Below, piece by piece: positions 22,262 to 34,541 of a stretch of DNA of 64,000 bases; the first letter of the stretch is position 1; each line of letters opens with the position of its first letter. The notes beneath the pieces were generated by a model, which was not told the origin of the DNA, did not search any database, and worked only from the letters and a program-made list of their open reading frames with translations. Position numbers and translations under genes: made by a program. Source of the stretch: Tubulanus polymorphus (taxonomy: Eukaryota; Nemertea; Palaeonemertea; Tubulaniformes; Tubulanidae); contig NC_134033.1 in the NCBI RefSeq assembly GCF_964204645.1, forward strand, positions 3,345,631-3,409,630, written 5' to 3'.

Positions 22262-24171
22262 GACCGAACAGCGCCTTCTATAATAATCATACGTAATATA
22301 TGATGAACTAATAAATTCAAAAAACAATTAAATATAGTAATTAATTAATCGATTAATTCAATAAGTAATCAATGATAATAATATGTTGTTCGATCAATGT
22401 AGGTATGTGTGTGAGACTTTCTGTGATGGTCACTCTTCATATCATGTTAAAATTATATCTATTCTATCAATAAAACTATATGACAAAGGGGAAATCATGG
22501 TGTCTTTTAATCGTATATACCTCTTCTTTGTATCAGGTCCGAGCAATCCGACCGTGTTGACCGTCGAACAGGATTCTAAATTTGGTGGAAATGATGATGG
22601 TGGAAATCATTTCCAGTCTGTTAGTCAACAGCCGAAACGTGGTTTCATAATAACAAATTTGATCGTATAATTTCAAATTCGAAGTGTGGGATTCCTTCAT
22701 GTCGACCGTTGAACAGGATTCTAAATTCGTCATTTTCATTAGGGTGGTGCGCGGCTGCGTCATCGTGGACGACACAGTATCCAGACAAGAACAATAATAC
22801 GGCTATGCAGAAAATCCGTTATCGCTGCTTTGCGGCTATATTTGTTTGTATTTCTTCTCGGTAGACCGGTGTGGTCCTTGCTATCCGATGGAACTGTTGA
22901 AGTTTCGTCATTTTGTTATAGTAGAATCCGCTTATTTCCAGGGGGGGGGGTCCGAGGGTTCTGGAATACCGTTGAGCTTTGTCAGTGCCCCTTAAGTTGG
23001 AGATTCCCCTGAACCCATGGATTTGTCGTAACATCGCCCTCAGGTTTGGCATGATTTGGCGTAGTAAGTGCCCCTGAAAACTACAAGTTTGATGTTAAGG
23101 GCCCTTTTGCGTGTTTTCACATAGAAAGTGCCCTCCCACATAATAGCGAGTGCCTTTATATAATTCGGAACCCCTTTGAGATAGGGTCCTGGATCCGTTC
23201 CTGAATTCGGATCATTTGGGATCAACAAAATACTTTCGGTTTACACGGGAAATCCGGATTAAGTCATTTTCTTGTACATGGACTGTAATTATTGTCCGGA
23301 TTAGACAAAAATCCGGATTAAGCCGATCTGGATTAAGCGGGTTTGACTGTAGTTATTGGACTTATATTTAGAATCGGCAGGTTCGAACTCGGGCCACACT
23401 GGTCTGGAAAACTCGAGTTCTGGTGAAACTGTAAAGTTTCGATCGTTTCATTTGTTATCGAAAACGCGATTTAGGCCTAACCAATACCTTTCGAGCCTAG
23501 GCCCACTCAGAATCGATCTCAATAGACCAGGTTGGCAAGCGGGTTGGGGCGGATTCAGGGGTGTTCACTGGGCCCGGGCGCTGCTGCTTTCCCATTTGAG
23601 GTTGCCATTTTCGTCAAGACAAAAATAGGTAAAACCTACAAATTTGACATGTGTTTTGACATGCATGAACAAAAATATCTGCTCATACTTCTAACCATGA
23701 GCAGAAATAATGTGTGCATGAGCAACTTGCAAAAATGTTAAAGAGTGCATGCACAACTTTATGAGCAACTTACAGATTTAGGGCTATTACATACCTGGCC
23801 TATGACATGGCTACTTTATCTGAAAATCTTTTTTCTGGGTTCTGGCCTTCAGATTTTCCTAAATCCACCCCTGGTAGACTCCCCCTGCTATGAGTTAGTT
23901 GGTGGTATTGATGGGCTTATACCAACTTATATACAAAATATCCGATCGTGAAACTAAACCACAGACTGGTTAGCGACTACACTGGGGCGGGCTTGTCATG
24001 AGAGTGGATTGGAACATCCACCATCCACTATCACATTGCGACCGTTCTGCCCCGCCGGTTCGAATCGGTAGGCACTGATGGTATCCACTCGCGGGACTAA
24101 TACAACATTCCCGCATGCGGCCCTATTTTATGCGCCCTCTAGCGCCCAAAAAAACAACGAACAATTCTCGT
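22262..24171. other. Intergenic between FNDC3 and TMEM254
   Basis: No gene recognised. Around 23320-23352, ccggattaagcgggtttgac followed by tgtag resembles the terminus of Tigger/pogo-type MITEs; a candidate partner taatccgcttattt-like word near 22920 is weak. Confidence 0.4.
23544..23873. mobile_element. Possible hAT-like MITE
   Basis: Left ggggcggattcagggg and right aaatccacccctg are inverted and resemble the ends of the 7355-7600 element. No clear target duplication, and the left CAG is altered. Confidence 0.4.
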
Positions 24172-24177
24172 TTTATT
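24172..24177 (-). terminator. Candidate poly(A) signal of TMEM254
   Basis: AATAAA on the minus strand about 240 nt after the TMEM254 stop. Another AATAAA lies nearer the stop at about 24332-24338. Confidence 0.45.
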
Positions 24178-24417
24178 TCAATTCCGAATGTATTCCATCG
24201 CGAAATTTAACACGGTGTTTAAACGTATCGTTTCATCAAATCGTCAGATTTTATACTTTGCTTATTCGGATGATGAGTTGTATCCACGAAAGCTTGCGTG
24301 AAAATGACTCCTATTTTAATAAAATGTTACATTTTTATTTCGACATTGAATACGATGGCTCATATACGCCGCACACTGGGTCATGCATTTACATGAACTA
24401 TAATAGTTATGTTACAG

Positions 24418-27400
24418 TCATTTGACTTTTTTGCCACGAGTTGGCGGATGACTAGTTTGCGCGGACGACGGCGGTTTGTAGGCGTACAGAACCCGTAGAG
24501 ACGGGAATCCAAGTAGAAACGACTGTATGTCCCATAGAACTCGACAGGACAATGATATATTCCGTTCCCTGTAAAAGAGAAAAATTATGAATCATTTATA
24601 CGCGTCTTAATTGAATTGAGACATAATTACTGATTAATTCATTGAAAAATCTATTTTTAAGGCGGGCCCGGCTTGGACTACCCGTTACCACAGCACGGTA
24701 AAATCATAAATTCTTAGTTAAGTCTCTACAGCTGTGAGGGTAGTTCACTAAGAACCCATGTGTCTGTTCTAGTCACTGCTCTCCCACCACGGCTGTGAGA
24801 AGAGTTCACTAAGAACCCACGTGTCTGTTCTAGTCACTGCTTTCCCACCACGGCTGTGAGGGGAGTTCACTCAGAACCCACGTGTCTGTTCTAGTCACTG
24901 CTCTCCCACCACGGCTGTGAGGGGAGTTCACTCAGAACCCACGTGTCTGTTCTAGTCACTGCTCTCCCACCACGGCTGTGAGGGTAGTTCACTCAGAACC
25001 CACGTGTCTGTTCTAGTAACTGCTCTCCCACCACGGCTGTGAGGGTAGTTCACTCAGAACCCATGTGTCTGTTCTAGTCACTGCTCTCCCACCACGGCTA
25101 TGAGAAGAGTTCACTAAGAACCCATGTGTCTGTTCTAGTCACTGCTCTCCCACCACGGCTGTGGGGGGAGTTCACTCAGAACCCATGTGTCTGTTCTAGT
25201 CACTGCTTTCCCACCACGGCTGTGAGGGGAGTTCACTCAGAACCCACGTGTCTGTTCTAGTAACTGCTCTCCCACCACGGCTGTGAGGGTAGTTCACTAA
25301 GAACCCATGTGTCTGTTCTAGTCACTGCTCTCCCACCACGGCTGTGGGGGGAGTTCACTCAGAACCCATGTGTCTGTTCTAGTCACTGCTTTCCCACCAC
25401 GGCTGTGAGGGGAGTTCACTCAGAACCCATGTGTCTGTTCTAGTCACTGCTCTCCCACCACGGCTGTGAGGGGAGTTCACTCAGAACCCACGTGTCTGTT
25501 CTAGTCACTGCTCTCCCACCACGGCTGTGAGGGGAGTTCACTCAGAACCCACGTGTCTGTTCTAGTCACTGCTCTCCCACCACGGCTGTGAGGGGAGTTC
25601 ACTCAGAACCCACGTGTCTGTTCTAGTCACTGCTCTCCCACCACGGCTATGAGGGGAGTTCACTCAGAACCCACGTGTCTGTTCTAGTCACTGCTCTCCC
25701 ACCACGGCTGTGAGGGGAGTTCACTCAGAACCCACGTGTCTGTTCTAGTAACTGCTCTCCCACCACGGCTGTGAGGGGAGTTCACTCAGAACCCATGTGT
25801 CTGTTCTAGTCACTGCTCTCCCACCACGGCTGTGAGGGGAGTTCACTCAGAACCCACGTGTCTGTTCTAGTAACTGCTCTCCCACCACGGCTGTGAGGGG
25901 AGTTCACTCAGAACCCATGTGTCTGTTCTAGTCACTGCTCTCCCACCACGGCTGTGAGAAGAGTTCACTCAGAACCCATGTGTCTGTTCTAGTCACTGCT
26001 CTCCCACCACGGCTATGAGGGTAGTTCACTCAGAACCCACGTGTCTGTTCTAGTCACTGCTCTCCCACCACGGCTATGAGAAGAGTTCACTCAGAACCCA
26101 CGTGTCTGTTCTAGTCACTGCTTTCCCACCACGGCTATGAGAAGAGTTCACTCAGAACCCGTGTGTCTGTTCTAGTCACTGCTCTCCCACCACGGCTATG
26201 AGGGGAGTTCACTCAGAACCCACGTGTCTGTTCTAGTCACTGCTCTCCCACCACGGCTGTGAGGGGAGTTCACTCAGAACCCACGTGTCTGTTCTAGTCA
26301 CTGCTCTCCCACCACGACTGTGAGGGGAGTTCACTCAGAACCCATGTGTCTGTTCTAGTCACTGCTCTCCCACCACGGCTATGAGAAGAGTTCACTCAGA
26401 ACCCATGTGTCTGTTCTAGTCACTGCTCTCCCACCACGGCTATGAGAAGAGTTCACTCAGAACCCATGTGTCTGTTCTAGTCACTGCTCTACCACCACGG
26501 CTGTGAGGGGAGTTCACTCAGAACCCACGTGTCTGTTCTAGTCACTGCTCTCCCACCACGGCTATGAGGGTAGTTCACTCAGAACCCACGTGTCTGTTCT
26601 AGTCACTGCTTTTCCACCACGGCTATGAGGGTAGTTCACTCAGAACCCACGTGTCTGTTCTAGTCACTGCTTTCCCACCACGGCTGTGAGGGGAGTTCAC
26701 TCAGAACCCACGTGTCTGTTCTAGTCACTGCTCTCCCACCACGGCTATGAGGGTAGTTCACTCAGAACCCACGTGTCTGTTCTAGTCACTGCTTTTCCAC
26801 CACGGCTATGAGGGTAGTTCACTCAGAACCCACGTGTCTGTTCTAGTCACTGCTTTCCCACCACGGCTGAGAGGGGAGTTCACTCAGAACCCACGTGTCT
26901 GTTCTAGTCACTGCTTTCCCACCACGGCTGTGAGGGTACTTCACTCAGAACCCACGTGTCTGTTCTAGTCACTGCTCTCCCACCACGGCTGTGAGGGGAG
27001 TTCACTCAGAACCCATGTGTCTGTTCTAGTCACTGCTCTCCCACCACGGCTATGAGGGTAGTTCACTCAGAACCCACGTGTCTGTTCTAGTCACTGCTCT
27101 ACCACCACGGCTGTGAGGGTAGTTCACTCAGAACCCATGTGTCTGTTCTAGTCACTGCTCTCCCACCACGGCTATGAGGGTAGTTCACTCAGAACCCATG
27201 TGTCTGTTCTAGTCACTGCTCTCCCACCACGGCTATGAGGGTAGTTCACTCAGAACCCACGTGTCTGTTCTAGTCACTGCTCTCCCACCACGGCTGTGGG
27301 GGGAGTTCACTCAGAACCCGTGTGTCTGTTCTAGTCACTGCTCTCCCACCACGGCTGTGAGGGGAGTTCACTCAGAACCCACGTGTCTGTTCTAGTCACT

Positions 27401-30400
27401 GCTCACCCACCACGGCTGAGAGGGTAGTTCACTCAGAACCCATGTGTCTGTTCTAGTCACTGCTTTCCCACCACGGCTGTGAGGGGAGTTCACTCAGAAC
27501 CCATGTGTCTGTTCTAGTCACTGCTCTCCCACCACGGCTGTGAGGGGAGTTCACTAAGAACCCATGTGTCTGTTCTAGTCACTGCTCTCCCACCACGGCT
27601 GTGAGGGGAGTTCACTAAGAACCCATGTGTCTGTTCTAGTCACTGCTCTCCCACCACGGCTGTGAGGGGAATTCACTAAGAACCCATGTGTCTGTTCTAG
27701 TCACTGCTCTCCCACCACGGCTGTGAGGGGAGTTCACTCAGAACCCACGTGTCTGTTCTAGTCACTGCTCTCCCACCACGACTGTGAGGGGAGTTCACTC
27801 AGAACCCACGTGTCTGTTCTAGTCACTGCTCTCCCACCACGGCTGTGAGGGGAGTTCACTCAGAACCCACGTGTCTGTTCTAGTCACTGCTCTCCCACCA
27901 CGGCTGTGAGGGGAGTTCACTCAGAACCCACGTGTCTGTTCTAGTCACTGCTCTCCCACCACGGCTGTGAGGGGAGTTCACTAAAAACCCATGTGTCTGT
28001 TCTAGTCACTGCTCTCCCACCGCGGCTGTGAGGGTAGTTCACTCAGAACCCACGTGTCTGTTCTAGTCACTGCTCTCCCACCACGGCTGCGACTCACCGA
28101 AGGGTATTGATAAATGACCTGGCCGTAGAATGACCAGGTTAACAGGCAAATGTCCCTGAGTTAAGCACTAATGTTTATAGTATATAAGACTGAATATGAT
28201 AATTACATTATCCTAATACATTTAAGACTGACCTGCATAATTTATCAGCAAATACACCTTCACCGACGTGGATCAACCAAATTATAACAACTCTATAAAA
28301 ATAAATATAATCCAAAAACAAAATATCTTAAATCCGATTAGCAAATAGAAAATCATAAAAACATTAATACTCTAACAAAACGTGATCCAACTTACATGAT
28401 ATAGAGGTTATACGGATGGGCATCGTTCAGGAATAGGACGAATTTACCCAGGGGTCCCAGATAGTCACACGGTACCCAATCTAGCCGAAACGGCGCCACC
28501 TATGTTCAAAAATATGATTTTCATTTATATGAAATTATTCGAGTAATAGGGAATGTGTTGTTTAATATCAGAGGTTGAGGGGCGAGTGAGTAAAAGATAA
28601 AAATAAATTCGAGCATGCAAGAATTTATTTTTATTTTTTATGAGCTCGACCTCTCGACCTCTGGTATGAAACAAGACTTTCCCTATTACAGACAGGCCTT
28701 TATTGGCAAAGCTAATTGGTGTTTATTAGTCAAGTCAATACTAACTGAATGTAACATGGAACATTTTTATGAGAACATGCAGTTATCTATTCTAAATACC
28801 TATCAAAACAAAAAGGTTTTGAATGATATTAGAACAATTTCATATAGGAACTATGCTATGACGTGGTCAAGAAATGTTCCTCTGCAACCAAAACTCCGTA
28901 CTTATACTTCACTTATACCAAAATTTGGAACAGAAGATTATGTCAAATTACACACATCACGATCAAACCGCTCCACAATAGAAAGGTTAAGAAATGGTAC
29001 TTTAACCCTTAAACATAGGTACATCGAATGAAGCTGAAACGGAAGAACATTCCTTGTGCACTTGTCTCAAATACGTTGATCTACGTAATGCCATTTTTTC
29101 TCAATGCTTTCAATCAATGCTAAGATCAATGCTTTCTTGGGAGAAGACATCTATCTTTTGTCTAATGTCGATAAAATCTGTAGAATTTTACTAAGCAATA
29201 GTCGTATCGTAACTAGTGTTTGCGGATTCATATCAGCCGCAATGGAAACTAACTTCGCAATTCTTAATTCAATTTAATCCAGTGGTACCCGCATAACCAG
29301 CTATCCCGTAAGATGGCGTGACGAGCAGTAGGTTGCTCACAACAAATATCGGAACAGAAGATGCCAGAGAAAACGAAAACGCGCAAGGACAGTGGAATAT
29401 CTTCGAAACTTGATGCGATTCTCTCTCAACTCGGGAAATTAGAACTTTTAGACGATCTACAGAAAGACATGAGTGAAGTGAAACAATCTCTAGAGTTCTG
29501 CCACCGGGACGTGCTACAATTGAAAAGCGAAAAAACTGTGCTGAAGAATAGAGTAAAAGAACTCGAATATATCGTTGCAAAACAGGAGACCATCGTCAAA
29601 TCGGATCACGAACTCCTACTCGACCAACAGTGGCGTAGTATGCGGGACAATCTGATCTTCTACGGCACTGGAGAGACTGACGATGAAGACGCAGAAAAAA
29701 TGGTGCGAGATTTCTGCACCAACCATCTCCCGCTTGCGAAAGAATCCGTCGAGGCTAATGAGTTTGCGCGCGTCCACCGTCTTGGAAAAAGAAAGAGCGA
29801 CCAGAAAAAACCGCGTGCGATAGTGGCGAAATTCGAACATTTTAAGGACGGAGAGTTCGTGCGTTCGTTAGCGAGGAATCTATAGCCGGTACTTCACTAG
29901 GCATGAGCGAACAAGTTCCAGAAGAGTGGGCCGCACGTAGACGGGATCTGTTACCAGAACTCAGGGCTGCGAAAGCTAGCGGGCAACACGAGTTTTTCGC
30001 CAGAGACAAACTTGTCATCCGTGATCGGGAACGTGCTGCCATGGACAGCAGCTAGGATTCAGCGGAGGGTGTTAGGGCGCCACACGGCCCCTCGATCCCA
30101 GCCACATTATATAAGGGTGATCCATGCACCACCCAGCCCTATCACCCTTATATAAAGTGGCTGGGATCGAGGGGCTGTGTGGTGCATGGATAACCGTTAT
30201 ATAAAGTGGCTAGGATCGAGGGACAGGGTTTTTCCGTGGATTACCCGTGGCTGGATCGAGGGACTACGAGTATGTCGGTTCGTCGGTTTGTCGGTATGTC
30301 GGTTTGTCGGTTCGTCGGTTTGTCGGTATGTCGGTTCGTCGGTTTGTCGGTTTGTCGGTTCGTCGGTTCGTCGGTTTGTCGGTATGTCGGTATGTCGGTT

Positions 30401-33400
30401 CGTCGGTTTGTCGGTATGTCGGTATGTCGGTTCGTCGGTTCGTCGGTTCGTCGGTTCGTCGGTTTGTCTTGAAAATTACGCAGCCGAATTACTCCTTTTC
30501 TAAAAATGTATCTTTGAGCGGGGAACTATTCCACGCTATACTGGACTTGAACCGCAGCGGCTTATGTCGACAAACAACGCGACGCCTGCCGACTCCTACC
30601 GACGCAACTGAGAGCAAGCGCGATCGCAGCCCAGCTTATGTCGAATGCGCTCCCGATTCGCAGCAACTGAGGCCGACTAGCGGGGTACGAGATCCTCCTA
30701 GTTGCTTCCCTGCATATGTCGGTTGCAATTACTAGCAACTGCATTGGCTCAAATGGTCACGTGATAAGCGTTTTGAGAATGAATTTGAATTATTTCGAAT
30801 TTTTGGGAAATATATTTCTATTAGATAAGTTTTTTCCTTAAGACTTCGATCTTTCTGTTTCTGTTTTGAATACAATGTGCTAGCGACATTATATAAAGAT
30901 GGCCGCTCACATTACGGGGAATTTTTTGAACGTAGTTAAAAATATCTATAATTCGGTGAAATCATGTGTTACATTTAACGGTAACACATCACAATATTTC
31001 GCTGCTGATAGAGGATTAAGACAAGGTGATAATTTATCACCTATCCTATTTCCACTATTCTTAAACGATATTGAAGACTTTTTTGCTACCCGCGGTAAAC
31101 CAACTTTGTCGTATATTGAAAATCTCAATGTGAATTGTGACCCATAACTAGGGAAACTACTTAATTTATTCATTATCCTTTATGCGGATGACACAGTCAT
31201 TCTTGCTGAAGATGAGAAATCTCTCCGGTCACATTTAGATACATTATTTGAATATTGCGCTGACAACGGCCTCTGCACGGTGAATGTTGATAAAACTAAA
31301 CTATTAGTCTTCGCTCGAAGTAGGATGAAAGTAGGATTAAACGAATTTCGAAATTCATGTCCAGTATTCAGGAGTTAGAGATAGTTGAGGATTATGTGTA
31401 TCTCGGAGTGAAATTCAATTGGAACGGTAGTTTCGCTAAAGCAAAAAAAATTCTCTATGATAAAGCTACGAAAGCTATGTATTCTATTATTCATAAGGGC
31501 AGACGTCTGAAACTTCCTGTAGATTTAATGTTTGACTATTTGACACGTGTGCCGCTCCTATCGCGTTGTACGGTTGCGAAATCTGGGGTTACAAAATATT
31601 CCCATAACCTTCAAGTATTAGCGGAGTTAGGACGTTATCCTATGTATATTAACGTAGAATGATTAATTTTTGGGTCAAAACGATTGAGTGCAAACAAAGT
31701 AAACTTAGTTCAATTCTCTATAAGATATCTTTTGATTTGTATCTGAATGATAGGTTTAAGGGCCCCTGGCTGTTATTTATTAAGAAGGCTTTCGATGACT
31801 GTGGCATTTCGTATATCTGGATACAACAATCTATGGTAAACTCTAGGACTTCTCCAAAACAGTTACACCGTATACTCCGTGATCAGCATGTGCAAGAGAC
31901 AGAATTTAGGCTAAATAATAACCCGTTATACATTGATTTTAGACAATATAAGAAGGATATCAAATTTGAAAACTATATAAATCGGCTTGATGACGACTTA
32001 GTGACCAGTTTATTCCAGTTCAGGATTGGGTCTTATCTCTTACCTGTAAATAAATTGTCAAATCTCCATCTACCGAGAACCGATAGATTATGTCCCAGTT
32101 GTAACATTTTAGGCAACGAACTACATTTCATTTTTGACTGTAAATTACTTACCGTATTCCGTGAGAGCTACTTAAATTCAAATACCTTTCGGAATCTTGA
32201 TGTTTTAATATAAAATCCAACTTTTAAACTTGCTAAATTTATCAAATTAGGTCTAGATGTATATAGATCCCTCCGGTAGTGTGTGTAAATAGTATGTTGT
32301 AAATAACGTTTGTTATGTCTTAAAGTGCTTTTATCTAATGTTGTTGTAAATAATTGTAAAAACTGTTTTTTCCTACATATACCACGGGAATGGTTGGAGT
32401 GTAATGAATATTCGTATTCGTATTCATGCTCGTTTTCGAAATTAGTTCATTTTCAATGAACTTTGAGCTGGATTTTTAGACTCCCGAATCCTTATACTAT
32501 CACAGGACTCACCAAATATGAAATACTTTCATTCTTCTAATCAGATATCGATATATTTTTCATAGATAATTGATTCATTTGAGAGAAAAGTTCAACCCGA
32601 TTTAATTGAAATGTAGAAGGAAACCAAACGCGGACGACCAACTATCTACTAGCGAACCTGGCGGATCCTCGCCTGCCATGAGTGGAATTCTCGATTGCCA
32701 CAGTAGCACTGCGGGTACCCCATTGTAATTAGTTCTATCGGATTGTCACATGTTAGTTGTATTTGTAAAGGTCAAGTGTGTCTTGTGAGCCTTATCATAG
32801 CCTTGTGAGGCTGGTTTTTTATCGAGATGACTCGTAAATAAAGATTATATATACATATATCTTTCTCCAATGAATAAACGTATGCAGTGAATTTGTTTAA
32901 TTTTCACTTTAAATTCGTGTGCAGTGGGGCCGGGACATTTCCCCTTGAATTTTGAGATAGGCCTACTGTGAAAATTGCAGATTGAACTAACTGATTAAAT
33001 AATGTTTTAATTTGACCTTGAATGATTGGGTACTGGTAATATTTTTTAAATGTTTAGGTAGATTATTCCAAACTGTAGGACTGTAAGCCACTTTAACAGA
33101 GAATTTTACTTTATTTGTTTTAAATCTATCGATGCGAAATGAGTTATTATTTCGAGTAGCATAACTGTGGAAATTGGTGCCTTTTTGAAAATTGGAATTA
33201 AAAGAACTAGATAACTCTGAGTTGATGTAATGAATGGCATGAATAAGGATAACCGAAACTTGGTAATAGCTTTGAATTTTAGAATTTTGAGTCTTTTAAA
33301 GATAGGCTCGGTATGTTCAAGATAGTGCGACTTGCTAATAATTCTAATGGCACGCTTTTGCAATATGATCCACGGCTCAAGGATAGTATCATAATTGCTA

Positions 33401-34337
33401 GCCCAAATGAGATTACAATATTGAAGGTATGGATAAACAAAGCTACAGTATAGTGAAGACAACAAGTTAGAGGGGAATATCTTTTTCAATCGATTTAAAG
33501 TTCCAAGACTTCAGGCAACTTTGCTTGAAACATGTTTGATATGTACATCCCACTTTAATTTATCGTCTATTTGAAGTCCTAAAAAGTAGTACTATGAACT
33601 CGATGAAGGGATACGTTGTTGAATTATATAGACAGATTTAAAGTACAGAGTTATCGTGCATATCATTGGTCAATGTCTCTGTTAACCCAATGATTGAAAA
33701 TCTACCACTGACACATGACAAAAAATCACTAAAAGCGTCGAAATTTTTTTTGAACACTTCGAACATTATCATGCGAGATTATTGAGAGTTTCCCGTGGTC
33801 CACGAGAAAATCATCTTTTACGTATAAACAATATTGTTGTTTATACTGGGTATATAAAAAACGTTCTCCGTGTAATGTACAGCGATTAATACACGCTAAA
33901 TTACATAAGTGAAAATGGACAATATTCATTTAAATTTGAAGAAATATTGAATCGACACACTCCTCACAATGTGAGGAAAAACAAAGAACTCCCTGGCGAT
34001 CGGGAGAAATATTCAAGTCACTTATACTACTTAACATTTGGTTTTTTGAAGCTTTCTCGGCTGATGGTGGCTTAATTCCTAATCCCTTCTTTTTCGATAA
34101 AACGGTTCGAACGATTGAGATTTTTCTTTCCCCCCAACTCAGATGTGTAGACGATATGAGTTTTAGGCCTGGGCCTGAGTTAAAACAAATGAACGAACTA
34201 TTTTCGATTTGTGAGATTATAATTAATGGATTAAAATAAGATGGAAAAAGAAAATATACCGTGAATATCGTCATAATAGGCACGATCAGCAGAAACCATA
34301 AAATCGAAGGACGGCGAAAGAAATCGTTTTTAGACAT
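24418..34337 (-). CDS. TMEM254-like small membrane protein, complete
   Basis: Four exons on the minus strand: 34260-34337, 28396-28499, 28233-28292 and 24418-24568. They join in phase (0, 2, 2) into 130 residues. Exon 1 gives MSKNDFFRRPSILWFLLIVP, a first membrane segment. Exon 2 carries the family hallmark LGPLGKF, exon 3 WLIHVGEGVFADKLC, and exon 4 LWDIQSFLLGFPSLRVLYAY followed by a basic tail (RGKKVK). The order LGPLG, then WLIHVGE, then LW-QSFL-G-SL-LYAY matches vertebrate TMEM254 (about 123 residues), a multi-pass protein of unknown function. Splice sites: donor gtatat, acceptor acatag, donor gtaagt, acceptor tttatag, donor gtcagt, acceptor tttacag. Intron 1 (5.8 kb) is full of LINE fragments and intron 3 (3.7 kb) holds the 61-bp minisatellite. 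No disruption, so probably functional. Confidence 0.85.
24722..28089. repeat. 61-bp minisatellite, about 55 copies, in TMEM254 intron 3
   Basis: Units ctgttctagtcactgctctc plus ccaccacggctgtgagggga plus gttcactcagaacccacgtg plus t. Divergence is low and variants recur (cacgtg/catgtg, gtgaggggag/atgagaagag, ctcccacc/tttccacc) in higher-order patterns. There are no unique spacers, so it is a pure tandem array. The word cccacgtgtc places a CACGTG E-box in many units. Confidence 0.97.
28615..29270 (+). mobile_element. LINE fragment, C-terminal part of the polyprotein
   Basis: An open frame of 138 codons encodes a stretch resembling the region after the reverse transcriptase of non-LTR elements (PKLRTY, later STIERLRNGTLTL). 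A frame change leads to EEHSLCTC-YVDLR, the remains of the C-terminal Cys-rich motif. No RT core upstream, so 5'-truncated. Inside TMEM254 intron 1. Confidence 0.65.
29361..30055 (+). mobile_element. L1-type retrotransposon ORF1 fragment
   Basis: 174 codons: an N-terminal coiled coil (heptads LDAILSQLGKLELLDDLQ to VLKNRVKELEYIV), then the RNA-binding part with NLIFYGTGETDDEDAEKMVR, FARVHRLGKRK and PRAIVAKFEHFKDGEFV, characteristic of L1 ORF1 proteins. A stop at 29883-29885 and a frame change separate the C-terminal part (EEWAARRRDLLPEL, FFARDKLVIRDR), which ends at 30053-30055. No ORF2 follows. A relic. Confidence 0.8.
30078..30185. repeat. Inverted repeat with 45-bp arms containing TATATAA
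   Basis: Left arm 30078-30121 and right arm 30140-30185 are near-perfect inverse copies (cccctcgatcccagccac / gtggctgggatcgagggg), each with a ttatataa core. A partial third copy (ttatataaagtggctaggat) follows at about 30196, and a ttatataaagatggc echo lies at about 30889. Confidence 0.85.
30270..30470. repeat. 8-bp tandem repeat tcggtNNg
   Basis: About 25 copies of tcggtttg, tcggttcg and tcggtatg. The 8-bp unit opens all three frames, giving artefactual SVCRFVG-type ORFs. Confidence 0.93.
30890..32213 (+). mobile_element. Broken LINE reverse transcriptase and tail
   Basis: Pieces in several frames: RQGDNLSPILFPLFLNDIED (RT block), then LYADDTVILAED (catalytic YADD), then VDKTKLLVFARSRMK, and further along IVEDYVYLGVKFNW. 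The final 184-codon frame contains FQFRIGSYLLPVNKL and the Cys-rich CPSCNILGNELHFIFDC. Stops and frame changes break it at about 31145 and 31375. 5'-truncated, no endonuclease. Within TMEM254 intron 1. Confidence 0.85.
32430..32730. repeat. Dispersed GGATCC-bearing repeat
   Basis: Contains gactcccgaatcc, aattgaaatgtagaag and gcggatcctcgcctgccatg then gccacagtagcactgcgggt. A reverse-oriented relative at about 41210-41410 shares the same words. Confidence 0.65.
32970..33660 (-). mobile_element. LINE 3' part, minus strand
   Basis: Minus-strand frames encode LYCSFVYPYLQYCNLIWAS and LQKRAIRIISKSHYLEHTEP, then after frame changes SVKVAYSPTVWNNLPKHLKN before a stop near 32985. These are typical of the C-terminal end of CR1/Jockey-like non-LTR elements. 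Inside TMEM254 intron 1 in the same orientation as the gene. Confidence 0.75.
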
Positions 34338-34541
34338 TTTGATTCCGTTGAACCGACGTGAAACAGTGCGCCGAACTGATAGGTCGAAAGGACACCTGCT
34401 AAGATAGCGGCTCAATTGGCCTTTTTATGAACCAGCATAATCGGAATAGATTGTCTATTTGGAGTATGTAGCCGACGAGTGTCAATTATCATAACCGGGT
34501 TTGTCTGTTGATAAAAACGCCGGCCATAGAAGTTATCCAAA
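34338..34541. promoter_or_regulatory. Candidate bidirectional promoter
   Basis: 204 bp separates the TMEM254 start codon (minus, 34337) from the start of a plus-strand ORF at 34542. No TATA box seen. Compact head-to-head spacing suggests a shared promoter; inference only. Confidence 0.4.

Noticed and set aside
24722-28089. CRISPR-like array
   Set aside because: The 61-bp units are contiguous with no unique spacers, and the setting is an animal intron; it is a minisatellite.
30177-30735. Three long overlapping ORFs with SVCRFVG repeats
   Set aside because: They arise from an 8-bp tandem repeat that opens all frames; no start context or domain.
33930-34415. 161-codon minus-strand ORF as a single-exon protein
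   Set aside because: Only codons from the ATG at 34337 to the donor at 34260 fit a known family (TMEM254 exon 1); the remainder reads into the intron and upstream DNA.
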